DNA of 64,000 bases from Apostichopus japonicus (lineage: Eukaryota > Echinodermata > Holothuroidea > Aspidochirotida > Stichopodidae): NCBI RefSeq assembly GCF_037975245.1, contig NC_092576.1, positions 35,492,611 to 35,556,610 of the forward strand, given 5' to 3'. This document shows, one piece after another, positions 1-10,290 of this stretch; position 1 is the stretch's first letter, and each line of letters starts with the position of its first letter. Made by a program: the position numbers and the translations under genes. Below the pieces are notes generated by a model that worked only from the letters and a program-made list of their open reading frames with translations, made no database searches and was not told where the DNA came from.

Positions 1-25
1 TTCATCCAAAGATATTGCTTGGATT

Positions 26-1300
26 TTATGCAACAATCTGTTCTGTAGGATTTTTTTTCTGGACACTTGTCTTGCTATGCTCTATATCAAATGTTATTTT
101 GTAAACTGTCTTTGAGTCATTTATCAAAACGCTTCTGCCATCAGAACCGAGGACAGGTGACATCAGTCTGAAAATTGTGTTAGTTGAAACGCTGGGTAGA
201 AACCCCCTTTTTGTGTTATGGAGAACTTCAAACGTTAACTTATTGTCGTCGGCGCACGCCCTTTTCATAACAATACACATATCCAAAGATATCCATACAT
301 GTCCTACATAACCAGCGGAGTCCCATTTAGGATCAGTAAATTCTTCCAGTTTGATAGCATTTATTTTGCTTACTTGTTTAGCAGCAACACCTTTTTCGTC
401 TGCTTTACATTCCCAAAATCGATCTCAGAAGGCTTTCTTGAAATGAAGGAAACACCAACTTTGTCACGGAAAGTTTCATTTTGAAGTGTTTTAATGTCAT
501 GTCTTAGTTTCTCTTTTTTGGCAACCGATCCACTTATCACTCCCTTTCTCCTTAAAATCTTCCTTTGTAAAATCTGCCATTAATGATTCGCTTATACCTT
601 TAACTTAATCACTAAACAATGACAGATCTGTGTTTTTTAATTCTGTTTCCTTCACTTTCTCGAGTGTAACCAATTTTCCAACATCAACTTTATTACATAG
701 ATCTTTCCATTTCTTCTCTACGAGATCATGAACCATTGCTTTGGTTTCACCGATCGTTTTCTTAATTTGATTAGCTTCGGCTTCGTATCGTCCCTTTGCC
801 TCTTGGGCAGCCTTAGACACGTCTTCAAGCTGGGCTCCTAACTTATTGACCTCTTATAAAATGGGTTGCAAGTCATTGATACCTCTCTGCAATGCGTCAG
901 AATGTTGAACAATATCGTGGCTGCCATCATGGGAACTTTCCACACAACCATGACAGAGCTCTTCAAAACAGGTGTCACAAAAATGTGTTACGATGTTGTC
1001 GTGCATGGAGCATCTTCTCGAATCTTTTTCCCCTGTTCTTTTCTCATTTGACAAAGGCGGAATTTGTAAAGATCGCTTCGGGACAGCACCACACTGTACG
1101 AAAGATTGTAAACCGAAGTTAGTCGGAAAGTCTTCTGCAAGGCCAGAGGTTGGCAGGGGGATTTCTCTTTTACAGATTGGACAGACGAAAGTTTCCATTT
1201 TCATTAATTCCTTCAAGCAAGGTTCGAGACAAAAGCTGTGTCCGCAGTTCAATATTTTTGGGATTTTAATTTCCTCACAGCATACTGCACATAAAGCCAT
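26..1300 (-). pseudogene. TRIM-family (RING, B-box, coiled-coil) E3 ligase pseudogene
   Basis: Read from 1300 downwards, the first 148 codons give a RING finger (C4, C7, C19, H21, C24, C28, C40, C43) and a B-box (C97, H100, C108, C111, C119, H124, H128). A helical coiled-coil-like stretch follows at 820-605, then a C-terminal segment at 286-26. TRIM proteins with this order are ubiquitin ligases. The copy is broken. There are in-frame TAA stops at 854-856 and 605-607. A segment between about 525 and 415 reads in a shifted frame, bounded by two compensating frameshifts, one beside an A6 run. Homology appears to continue past 26 in another frame, so the gene probably runs off the window start. 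There is no intron in the visible part. The RING has three residues instead of the usual two between C24 and C28. Assembly error could explain one lesion but hardly all four. The TRIM class is well supported; the exact subfamily is not. Confidence 0.8.
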
Positions 1301-1916
1301 ATTAGAAAGTCTACCCCACCGGTGTTTTCCTCATTTGCAGTGGATATCGATCGATATACTCAACTTCTATAATATTTTGACCAACTAAGTTACACAGTAA
1401 AGCACTGCCATTATCGTTCATTTCCAAGGCTGACGCAGAAGTAGGTCAATGCTATAAATGCATTACTGAATGCGAGGAGTACCTCTTGATTGCAGTTCCA
1501 ACGACAGCATATCGATCCCTGCAAGTGCGAAGAATAATATCAAATAATCATAAGCCAAATAATATTATCATCGTTACGTATTCCAGTTGTTGTTTAAAAA
1601 TTACTACACAGAGTTGCTTTGACAGCAATTAAAGAGGTCAGTGGTAGCCATGAGAACCATAACCGGTACGCTGTATGAAGTTACATTCAAGGACATCTGG
1701 CTTTAAAATATTATGTCTGAGAAACGTTTTTTTGCGTTTACCGAGAACATTTTATCTTTAGTGAACAGAAGGGAATGTGGAGTGTACCAAGTAACTACAT
1801 GCCGCATACTGGTAATCTTTGGAGATTGTGTGTTCATGTTTTTTTTTTTACAACATGACGCCTGGTGACCTCAAAATAGATTTAACCTTCACGAAGGTCT
1901 CTTTCTTCTCATCATT
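1301..1916. other. AT-rich intergenic DNA upstream of the TRIM relic
   Basis: No open frame with protein-like composition and no repeat were seen. This would be the 5' flank of the TRIM copy, but I could not identify a TATA box or initiator with any confidence. Confidence 0.4.
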
Positions 1917-1971
1917 ACACATCCACATCCACATCCACATCCATATCAACATCCACATCCACATCTACATA
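1917..1971. repeat. (ACATCC)n microsatellite, imperfect
   Basis: About nine hexamer units related to ACATCC, with substitutions (CATATC, AACATC, CATCTAC). It creates a His-Ile reading frame that has no coding meaning. Confidence 0.85.
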
Positions 1972-3191
1972 CAAAGTATGCTATCTGCCCGAGACCTCTT
2001 CCTTAAGATATCATATTACAAGGTTTTAGAATTTTGACATCAAATGGCTTTTGACCTCCAAGATGACCTTTTATCTCTTCAGAAAGCAGCAAGCTTCTTA
2101 AATCAATATGATACCTTCTGGAGATATCGAGTTTACAAAGAAGGCGTCGCACACAAAGGTACGCACCCAAACACCAACATCAATGCATAGGTAACGATCA
2201 TCATCGAATTAAAAAAAAATCTATGTCTGGACTTCAGTCTTTCAAAAACATTTAACAGTAAGGTAATAACGTTTCAGTAATATGTATAGTGTTAACTAAA
2301 AAACGCAGAGGCATTCGTGACTGGGCTCGGCTCTGCAACCCCTAGATCTTTAGATAAAGTCGTTGATGCTCAGTTTATTTACTATTCGGTCACAAATGCC
2401 TTCAGCCAACATCATTGTAACCCTAGTAACAATCTGAGACTTATCTCATTACAGCGCAAGCGTATCCCGGTGTTCATGTTTTTATTTTATTTTTCCATAT
2501 CACATCCTTATGCTATTGCAAATAGTAGCAACGGAACTGTATCGTACAGTGTGTGTATGCACAAACACTACTTGGAGGGATTTTCGTCCTTCCTTCAATC
2601 CCCTCAAACTCAATAGCGCCATCTCAACGCTATAATAAGGCCGGAAAATTCCAGGTGCCGCATCCTTTCTATTTGTAGGACGAACAGCAAGACATACGCT
2701 GTTGTGTGCTTATGATTTGTAATCTGTGCTGTATGTACGACGCTGTTGTAAGTTACATACTAAACATGCACGTAGCTGAAGTCGAAATCGCTGCATGCAA
2801 GCTGTATTTTACTGTGAGTAAACAACATATGAGCATACGTATGCATGTTGTAGGGGTAGGAAAAGTATTGAGCTTGTAAAGCGGTTAAGATATGTTTTTT
2901 TTTTCGTAAAAACTGTTACTCAGTGGACTAATGCGTAGCTATGTTGAAGTTAATGATTTAGATAACATACATCAGTATGACGCATGACACCTCAAATATT
3001 GCATTTCCTCAGAATGTTCGTCGATCTAAGTCAAATTTAAGTTCAATTTATTTGCTACATTCCATTTTTTACATTTTAATCATGATATGATAAATAAAGA
3101 TTGTATGAACTTCAGTAAAAAGTCAACATAGAGTATTGAAATATTACATGTGAGATGGAAGTAGAGGAACCAGAAATAAGTAGTTACTTTT
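1972..3191. other. AT-rich intergenic DNA, nothing recognised
   Basis: Both strands were scanned. The longest frame (2317-2616, plus) has no recognisable domain and lacks protein-like composition. No RNA gene or repeat was seen. Confidence 0.4.
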
Positions 3192-3199
3192 CTGGTATG
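3192..3199. repeat. Left target-site duplication of the hAT-like element
   Basis: CTGGTATG lies immediately outside the left inverted repeat and is repeated exactly outside the right one. Eight bases is the target-site length characteristic of hAT transposases. Confidence 0.85.
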
Positions 3200-3214
3200 C
3201 AGTGGCGTCACCAG
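3200..3214 (+). repeat. Left terminal inverted repeat
   Basis: CAGTGGCGTCACCAG. It pairs with the right end with one mismatch over the first 14 bases. Confidence 0.82.
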
Positions 3215-4880
3215 ACTTTTCAGTCTGGGGGGGGGGGCACAGGGGGCACCAGCATTTGATGGGGGCACTTAGGTTGATACGGATTGCCGTCCTGGGGGAG
3301 GGGTCTAAGGGGAGGCGGTGCCCCTTCCAGGCGCGGCGGAACGGAAAATTATTGGGGGGACTAATGTGTAGAGGTTATCTAAGCGGAGCGCCCACAATCG
3401 GTTGGCGCGGAGCGAACAAGAAAATTTTGGGTCTTTCAAACCCCCAGATGGCCGGAAACGGCACTTCCCGAGTGTTTTATGCTCCGAATACCTAGCCCTA
3501 AAATATGGGTCTCAAGCCTGCAATTTCTCAGATTGTACGTAAAAGTCTGTAAAAACATTGTAATTTGTATATTCGATGGTGTTTTAAGCTATTACTCGTA
3601 GTGTACTCGCAAAGACGTTTTTGAGTGTAGTAAGGGGATGTTGGGGAACTGGCTGAAATGAAGCAAGTCATTGGCCTAAGACGAAGTTGTGTTGCGCTTA
3701 CCGGTGCTCACACTCGCTGCTTCCACTTTTTACGGGGCGTGAAGACGCGGTTGGGGTGACAATGTGGTCTACAGCCAGGGGACGGGCCGAGGGTCCCCCC
3801 AGCATTTACTTAAATGATTACACCTATATAGTATACGTGTGCATCGGACAGATCGACAAGTATGCATTGAAAAATGGGCAGATGCACATTTCGGAGCCTT
3901 GGTAAATATTGGGGGGGGGGGCTTATCATGCAGTTCCCCTTCAACTTTTTCATTGGGGGGCTGAGCCCCCCCAGCCCCGCCCCCGTTCCGCCGCCACTGC
4001 CCCCCTCCCCTTTGGAAAATTTTCGCATACGGAGGATGGGCTATATGCAAAATGCTGCCACATTTGATGCTAAATTCGATCTGAAGATATCTCCAGAAAT
4101 TGCTATTTTTGAGGTAATGATTTTAACAAGGCGCAGAATTTTGCAGAGGATATGAACCACATGCTGTCGATATTATACCTAGCCCTATATCAATAGAACC
4201 TTCATTTGTTGAATTAATGTGTGCATGACCCCCGACTCCTTTCTTGTCCTTCTCGTTTGCGCCCATTATCTATCAAGATGTAACAGGTTCCAGCATCGTT
4301 ATTGGCTCCTATCAGGGATCTCACCATGCAATCCAAAGTTTGATCACATATCGAGTATGGCTCAGTATGCAGGTGTGAACATTCGCCATTTGTTCCTACA
4401 AGCATCTGACCTCAAATGACCTCTGCACCCCTTACACAACAGGGTTAATATATGGGTCCACAAATATAGGCAAGTATGGTGCATGCGGACCCTCACATTC
4501 TCACATTTCGTCAGCTCCTAACCTGTAAACATCAGACCAATGCAACATATTGCAGTACCCTCCCTTCTCACAGTCATGTAGATCGTGAAGCGGACGTGTA
4601 TATCCGCTGGTATGGCGTGATCACTGACACATTCAATGTAAATATCGACACCTGTTGTGATGGCGCAAGTTACGATCAAGGATAAACTTTTTCATTTTTT
4701 CGCAGCTCATTTGAAGAAAATACGAATAACCGTGCTTCTTTGTCCTTATAAAAACCAACTCAGATGATGGGAGTTGAATATAACAATATATATATATATT
4801 ATTTTACCAACCCAAATCTCAGATGGGGGGCACTCGGGGGGGACTAGGCTTTCCAGGGGGCATGTGCCCCCCTGCCCCCC

Positions 4881-4895
4881 TTGGCGACGCCACTG
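4881..4895 (-). repeat. Right terminal inverted repeat
   Basis: TTGGCGACGCCACTG on the plus strand; its complement begins CAGTGGCGTCGCCA, matching the left end. Confidence 0.82.
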
Positions 4896-4903
4896 CTGGT
4901 ATG
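4896..4903. repeat. Right target-site duplication of the hAT-like element
   Basis: CTGGTATG, identical to 3192-3199. Confidence 0.85.
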
Positions 4904-5235
4904 GTCTATTGGTAACATAGAAAGTACAATGTATAACCCCCCCCCCCTTCCTTCCCTCAAAAGATAACCGTATTTCGTATGGCTTACCCTATATGTGTAC
5001 ATGTGAAATAAATTAAGAATAAGGTGATAAACGGCAGTGTTGCAGAAAAGGTTAGGATTAAAATGATCGGTTTAAACGCGGATCTGTAAATACCAGCACA
5101 GAGAGCAAGATACGTACTCTTGTACAAGGATATAGAAACGAGTAACGTTAAATCATAGCCTATAATACACACGAGGTTTAAAAATACTTACCTTGAAGTA
5201 TATGTGAGCACTTAGTATAACTGCTTTATAGTGTT
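4904..5235. other. Intergenic DNA with a poly-C run
   Basis: A run of about ten C at about 4937 is the only distinctive feature. No gene was seen. Confidence 0.4.
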
Positions 5236-5397
5236 ACGAACTGATAATTCCCCTTTGATGAAAAATATCTCTAAAAATCGTCGGTATGTTTGCTTTCCCC
5301 CCCAAAAAAGGCAAACGTCTATCAGGTCTTATGATCTTAAACAGTCTGTGTAAATATTATGTTAGCACAAAGAATATGAAATTGGCGTGATCATTAT
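5236..5397 (+). repeat. Diverged direct repeat X, copy 1
   Basis: Aligns by eye with 6823-6988. Shared anchors in order are CTGATAATTC, a TGATGAA block, AAAATCGTCGGTAT, a C/A-rich stretch, CTGTGTGAATAA-like sequence and a final TGATCAT/GAATCAT. It is in the same orientation. The origin is unknown: an old segmental duplication or a dispersed repeat. Confidence 0.65.
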
Positions 5398-5632
5398 GAC
5401 GTAATCTCCGTAGTTTGAAACATGCGCAGAGTATTACAGACGAAAGAGTAATACTCTCAGACAACAAGGCAATTAACATTTCCATTACTGCAGTTAGTTT
5501 CAGCCTGAGGTAGTAATTCACATTGTATGCTTTGATTTACTGCAGATATTTGGATTATTTGGGCAAGCGCAAAGCAGGAAAGTATTAGGGGTTGGGGTGG
5601 GGAGGGTGGGGGAGGGGATTTTGTTACAGTTA

Positions 5633-5715
5633 CAAACGCTTCTCCGGGGCTGTCGTATGACGTCAGTTAAGATTAAGTGTTATTTTCAAGAATTCTTTGC
5701 TTAAATAAGTTTGAT
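5633..5715 (+). repeat. Diverged direct repeat Y, copy 1
   Basis: Aligns with 6617-6705. Shared anchors are AACGCTT, a GCTGYCGTRTGACGTCA block, a TTATTTCAAGAA block, CTTTGC and a TTTGATAG/TTCTGATG end. It lies just left of the GTAT microsatellite and contains a perfect TGACGTCA at 5658-5665. Confidence 0.65.
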
Positions 5716-5764
5716 AGATCTTCCGATGTATTTTGATGATGTGTGTATGCATGTATTATATGTG

Positions 5765-5899
5765 TGTATGTATGTATGTATGTATGTATGTATGTATGTA
5801 TGTATGTATGTATGTATGTATGTATGTATGTATGTATGTATGTATGTATGTATGTATGTATGTATGTATGTATGTATGTATGTATGTATGTATGTATGT

Positions 5900-5939
<40 letters not shown>

Positions 5940-6478
5940 ATGTATGTATGTATGTATGTATGTATGTATGTATGTATGTATGTATGTATGTATGTATGTA
6001 TGTATGTATGTATGTATGTATGTATGTATGTATGTATGTATGTATGTATGCGTGTATGCGTGTATGTATGTATGTATGTATGTATGTATGTATGTATGTA
6101 TGTATGTATGTATGTATGTATGTATGTATGTATGTATGTATGTATGTATGTATGTATGTATGTATGTATGTATGTATGTATGTATGTATGTATGTATGTA
6201 TGTATGTATGTATGTATGTATGGGTGTATGTATGTATGTATGTATGTATGTATGTATGTATGTATGTATGTGTGTGTGTATGTATGTATGTATGTATGTA
6301 TGTATGTATGTATGTATGTATGTATGTATGTATGTATGTATGTATGTATGTATGTATGTATGTATGTATGTATGTATGTATGTATGTATGTATGTATGTA
6401 TGTATGTATGTATGTATGTATGTATGTATGTATGTATGTATGTATGTATGTATGTATGTATGTATGTATGTATGTATA
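5765..6478. repeat. Long (GTAT)n microsatellite, about 715 bp
   Basis: Almost uninterrupted TGTA/GTAT tetramers, roughly 178 units. Interruptions are a TG dinucleotide run near 5903-5923, CGTG units near 6050-6062, a GGGTG at about 6222 and TGTGTG near 6270. All six frames stay open because the repeat contains no stop, producing spurious Tyr-Ile-His-Thr or Met-Tyr-Val-Cys frames. Confidence 0.97.
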
Positions 6479-6616
6479 TGTGATCTTCCCGCAAGCAGGA
6501 ACATAATATGATGCCATGATAATACATACTCTTAATTAGCCAGGGTTCGAAACTGAGATTGGACGAGGGAAATGCATTGAGGAGGTAAGGGGTGAGGTGG
6601 CGTTTAGAGTTTGTAA

Positions 6617-6705
6617 GAACGCTTGTCCGATGCTGCCGTGTGACGTCATTTTTGACTAATACTTTTATTTCAAGAAAGCTTTGCCACAATATTTCTGATG
6701 CTCTT
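6617..6705 (+). repeat. Diverged direct repeat Y, copy 2
   Basis: Second copy of the block at 5633-5715, on the far side of the microsatellite and in the same orientation. It keeps TGACGTCA at 6641-6648. Confidence 0.65.
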
Positions 6706-6822
6706 TGATTATACATTACCATGTAAGCTTAAAGGTATAGCATGGATGAAGCTTTATTTGAGGTAGTAAAGTAGTGTCCATGAATGTTGTCTGTATTATC
6801 AGTACATATGACGTATAATGAT

Positions 6823-6988
6823 AAGAGCTGATAATTCTCCTCTGATGAATAATATATCTGAAAATCGTCGGTATATTTGTTTTTACCAACAAAAACAAAA
6901 ATCCCAGCAAACTCAAATTCCTCGTGATCTAATACACTCTGTGTGAATAAATGTTTGTACAAGAAAGTGGAAATTTCGTGAATCATCA
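6823..6988 (+). repeat. Diverged direct repeat X, copy 2
   Basis: Second copy of the block at 5236-5397. The order across the locus is X, Y, microsatellite, Y, X with all copies in direct orientation. That is neither a simple tandem nor a simple inverted duplication. Confidence 0.65.
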
Positions 6989-7625
6989 GGATCACCCATT
7001 GAAGTTGGCAAACAAAACAACACCACTGGAAAATGAACTCTGTGTACGTTGAATACGGTTTGAAAGGTCATGCAGTTGCCCAGGCAATCCAGCATTACCA
7101 TTGAAGCAAAGTAAGGTATCTCGAAAAAATGTCGATGCTGCAATTCAACACTGTAGCTACAAAGGTTCGTTGTGTGGCTCAAAGGCTGAATGGTATATTT
7201 GTGAACTATGGGGACAATGTTGTTTTTAGCACAAAGTTTACCAAATCAAGCTAGAGGTTAATGATATTAAAGGCCAGGAGGAAATAGTCAAATATGGCAA
7301 CTTTTTGCGAAGATCAATGCAAAAATACTACTCTGAACAAATTTGGAAGTACTTAAGTAGCCAATGTTTATTCAAATAATGAAGTAACAGTCGACATATT
7401 CAAAATTACCAAGTGTTTTTGTATTTTCATATATTTGCAGTTTGACGTTATTTTCGTTTGATATATAGTGGATGTATAAATAAATGGTATCGAATTATAG
7501 TGTGATCATTTGTAGCCATTTTTAATGGTAACACTCTCTAAGTGTAATATATATTTTTTGTATATGCACTTATAGGAATAAAGAAGAATAAAATTAAAAA
7601 GGAATAGTATTACGACTTATTACGT
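6989..7625. other. AT-rich intergenic DNA
   Basis: No coding region is supported. AATAAA hexamers occur near 7577 and 7587, but no gene ends there that I can identify. Confidence 0.4.
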
Positions 7626-7646
7626 AGAGTCGGGATCACCGACTCT
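7626..7646. repeat. Short perfect inverted repeat (hairpin)
   Basis: AGAGTCGG, five-base spacer, CCGACTCT: an 8-bp perfect stem. It differs from the histone 3' stem-loop in sequence and loop size. No neighbouring gene gives it a role. Confidence 0.55.
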
Positions 7647-9789
7647 TCTTTAAAGCAATTATGCAATTCTTTAAGATAATGACGATGACAATGACCATGT
7701 CTGCTGATTAAAGCAGAAGCCATAATCATTTCAGTTCATGAGTTGTTAAACACTGACAACGTTATCATAACTGGTATGAGCATCATATTTGGCACTGTTC
7801 TACATTGAATGGAAAACATTCTTGGTTTGAGAACAAACACTCTTGGTTTAAAAATAAATCAAAAGTCAGTTCAGGTCAAAACATATGAAATGTTGCATTG
7901 TAAAAGTTGGGGTATTCAAAGCCAACATCAGAGGCATTCTAGGAAGCTGATGATATGTTTCTCTGTCACGTCTTTCTATGTAAAGGCTAAGACATTTTGG
8001 GACACATTCTTTTGGCCCGAAATGTTGGAAACCTTGATATTGGCGACCATTGTAGCCCTCATCCTGTTGGCTCCAATTTTTAGGGGTCAAATATATTTTG
8101 ACACAGTTTGTTTGGGCCACATATTTTTGGGACCAATCAGACGCAAAATTTTATATAGCCCAATTTTTAGGGGAGGGGCTAACATTTTAAAATTGCAATA
8201 ACTCTAAATCGGATTATATCTAAATTTGGAATGTAGCTGTTGAATAGTAACTGGTACATGCGCGTCTAATTATTTTAGGCCCATTAGACACCAACCTTTG
8301 TTGGGCACATTTTGGGTGAGTGGGCACAAATGTTATTTCCACATCAATTGCAACACTTTAAAATTTCACATAGCAAGGTACAATAGTGCCCGTTGAGCTT
8401 TGTTTGCTGAGTAGTATTTGGTGTTTGTGAGCGCCACCTTTCTCTATTGTGATACCATGAGCCAATTTTATTGTCCTATTTAAGCTCACTTACAGATATA
8501 GTTTAAGAGAGTATCAAGAAAGGACAATTCATCACTTCATGACAACTTTTCTGCGGTAGTTAAAAGAGTCAAGGAGTTTACAGAGGGTAAATAGCGTAGA
8601 GTCTTTATAAATAATTTAAACCTTGACATATTTCAGGAATTAGCAGTTGAGGAACCAAGTCAGGGCTTGCCCTATTGCTTCATTTACTGGTCGTTTGTAA
8701 TCATTACATACCTTGGAAAGATTACACCTATTTTTAAATTACTGTTAGACAAATAAGGTATAATTTCTGGTAATATCCACTCACTTTTAAAGCATAACAG
8801 GTGAACATTATGGTGAACAGTACATGAGTTCTTCTATGTTGTTGCTTGAGATGACGTGTGTGAGTTGGTCGTAAAATAATTATATGATATTTCCAAGGAC
8901 TTGTTATTTCACAGTTAAAGGCCAACAAAGACACACAGTATAATCTCGTAACCAATCATTCTCAAAAGTGATATTAACTATAGGGAAGGTGAAAGGCCAA
9001 CATTGTTCAAATATTAAATAATTTTAATGCAGGGATACACTGACACTGTGTATTTTATGTCCTTCTTTTCAAAATGAGTAGATATACCGTAGTGATTGTG
9101 GCATTGCCCAATGATTATGGTAGGTTAACAGAAATCCAAAACTGAATCTTGTAATTTTGTTAGTGGCAAGTTGGATAAATACCATATGTCTATTTGGAAT
9201 AGATACAAAATTTAGTCTGCCACTCCAAGTAGAACTGGATATTGATTTTAACCACAGTTGATGAGGAGTTGGAAATATATTTTGAGGTTGCATTAGGTTG
9301 ATAAGAGTGATGAAGTCGGTGATTCTCCAGAAGATCGTTTTTTGTAGGGTTATTTTGAATTACCAATCAGAGGGTGCATCTTACTTTTTTACGCAATGTT
9401 GCTACGTTGGAGAATATTAGCCTAAGTAATGCATGTTTATCCACAAGTCTAGCGTTTCAACTGTGCATTGATGCGTTTGATCGAAGTAAACACTAACAAT
9501 GGAAACAATTGCATACAATGAGCAGCTGTAGGAGATTGTCTGCCAAAAAGACTAATAACTATACAATCAACTGAACTCGATATGAACTGTATTAATTATT
9601 CGATTGACGATATTCATTTTAACAAACGATTTATGGTTACGCTGTGTGGCGTTAGGGGTGTGCGTGTGGACCTTTGTGACAATGTCTTTTGTATAAACTG
9701 CAACTCGATAAGGAAATTGTGGTCTTGCTTGTAATGCCCATGGTGCTCATCTCATGAATATTAATAAGGTTATAGGGTTAAAAGTAAAC
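7647..9789. other. AT-rich intergenic DNA, nothing recognised
   Basis: Frames at 7809-8201 (plus), 8734-8955 (minus) and 9069-9293 (minus) have low-information composition and no domain I recognise. Around 8030-8330 there are several TTTTTAGGGG and GGGCACA motifs suggesting an old degenerate repeat, but I could not define a unit. Confidence 0.35.
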
Positions 9790-10290
9790 GCTGTTATATG
9801 GTAGTACATTTGCAACTGAAAGTTGCACTTGTTTCAAACGTTATAATTGGTTGCTGGTTTGTAGTAGGTACATTTTGGAACGTGTTAAAATTTGATATGC
9901 AAATTAATGAAGGGTAAGGCTTAGCATGATATCATTAACGATAGTTTGTATCATATGCACACTAACTGAACAAGATAACGATGGATCATTGTCATACTCG
10001 GTGGGTAGATAGCCAAAGTGAGTGAATGAACCCTATTGTCAAAAGTCAAAACACGAAATTGCAATAACTTTGTAACTGGAAGTCGATTTGGTTTCAAACT
10101 AATATATTGTTATATATGTTGGTGACGAGTATATGTTCATGTGTGGTAAATTTACATTTTGTGTTTCAGTGAAGGAAAGGGATTAAAATTATTATATCAG
10201 CTATAGTTTCCAATGTACATGATAACTGAATGATTGATATTCATCATGCTTATTGGGTAAATAAACCCTCTTTACTTTCCTGTTCATATC
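9790..10290 (+). repeat. Two degenerate tandem copies, unit about 261 bp
   Basis: The copy beginning near 9811 (GCAACTGAAAG) aligns with the copy near 10072 (GTAACTGGAAG). Both share, in order, a TTTCAAAC block, a TACATTTT block, a GATAGTTT or CTATAGTTT block, an AACTGAA block and an end of the form GTGAATGAACCC or GTAAATAAACCC. Divergence is high. No coding capacity. Confidence 0.5.

Larger units (their letters stand above)
3200..4895. mobile_element. Non-autonomous hAT-like DNA transposon, 1,696 bp
   Basis: The ends are imperfect inverted repeats: CAGTGGCGTCACCA on the left and CAGTGGCGTCGCCA, read inward, on the right (one mismatch in 14). An exact 8-bp duplication CTGGTATG flanks both ends. 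Inside each terminus are G/C homopolymer-rich stretches (runs of GGGGGCA and its complement), and another G/C-rich block lies at about 3910-4015. The longest internal frames are under 100 codons and show no hAT transposase or BED zinc-finger signature, so any movement would have needed a transposase supplied elsewhere. CAGTGGCG-type termini plus an 8-bp duplication are the basis for the hAT assignment. A GTTCCGCCGCCACTG motif at about 3987 resembles a second terminus and may mark a nested or rearranged element. Confidence 0.82.

Noticed and set aside
3769-4155. Overlapping proline/glycine-rich frames in the transposon
   Set aside because: They come from G/C homopolymer-rich subterminal blocks and resemble no transposase.
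5673-6722. Long frames on both strands across the GTAT tract (up to 349 codons)
   Set aside because: They are produced by a stop-free tetranucleotide repeat and exist in all frames; flanking residues show no domain.
7626-7646. Histone 3' stem-loop
   Set aside because: Stem length and loop sequence differ from the conserved histone element and there is no histone gene nearby.
7809-8201. 130-codon plus-strand frame
   Set aside because: No domain, no conserved-looking motif, an overlapping minus-strand frame of similar quality, and repeat-like TTTTTAGGGG elements inside.
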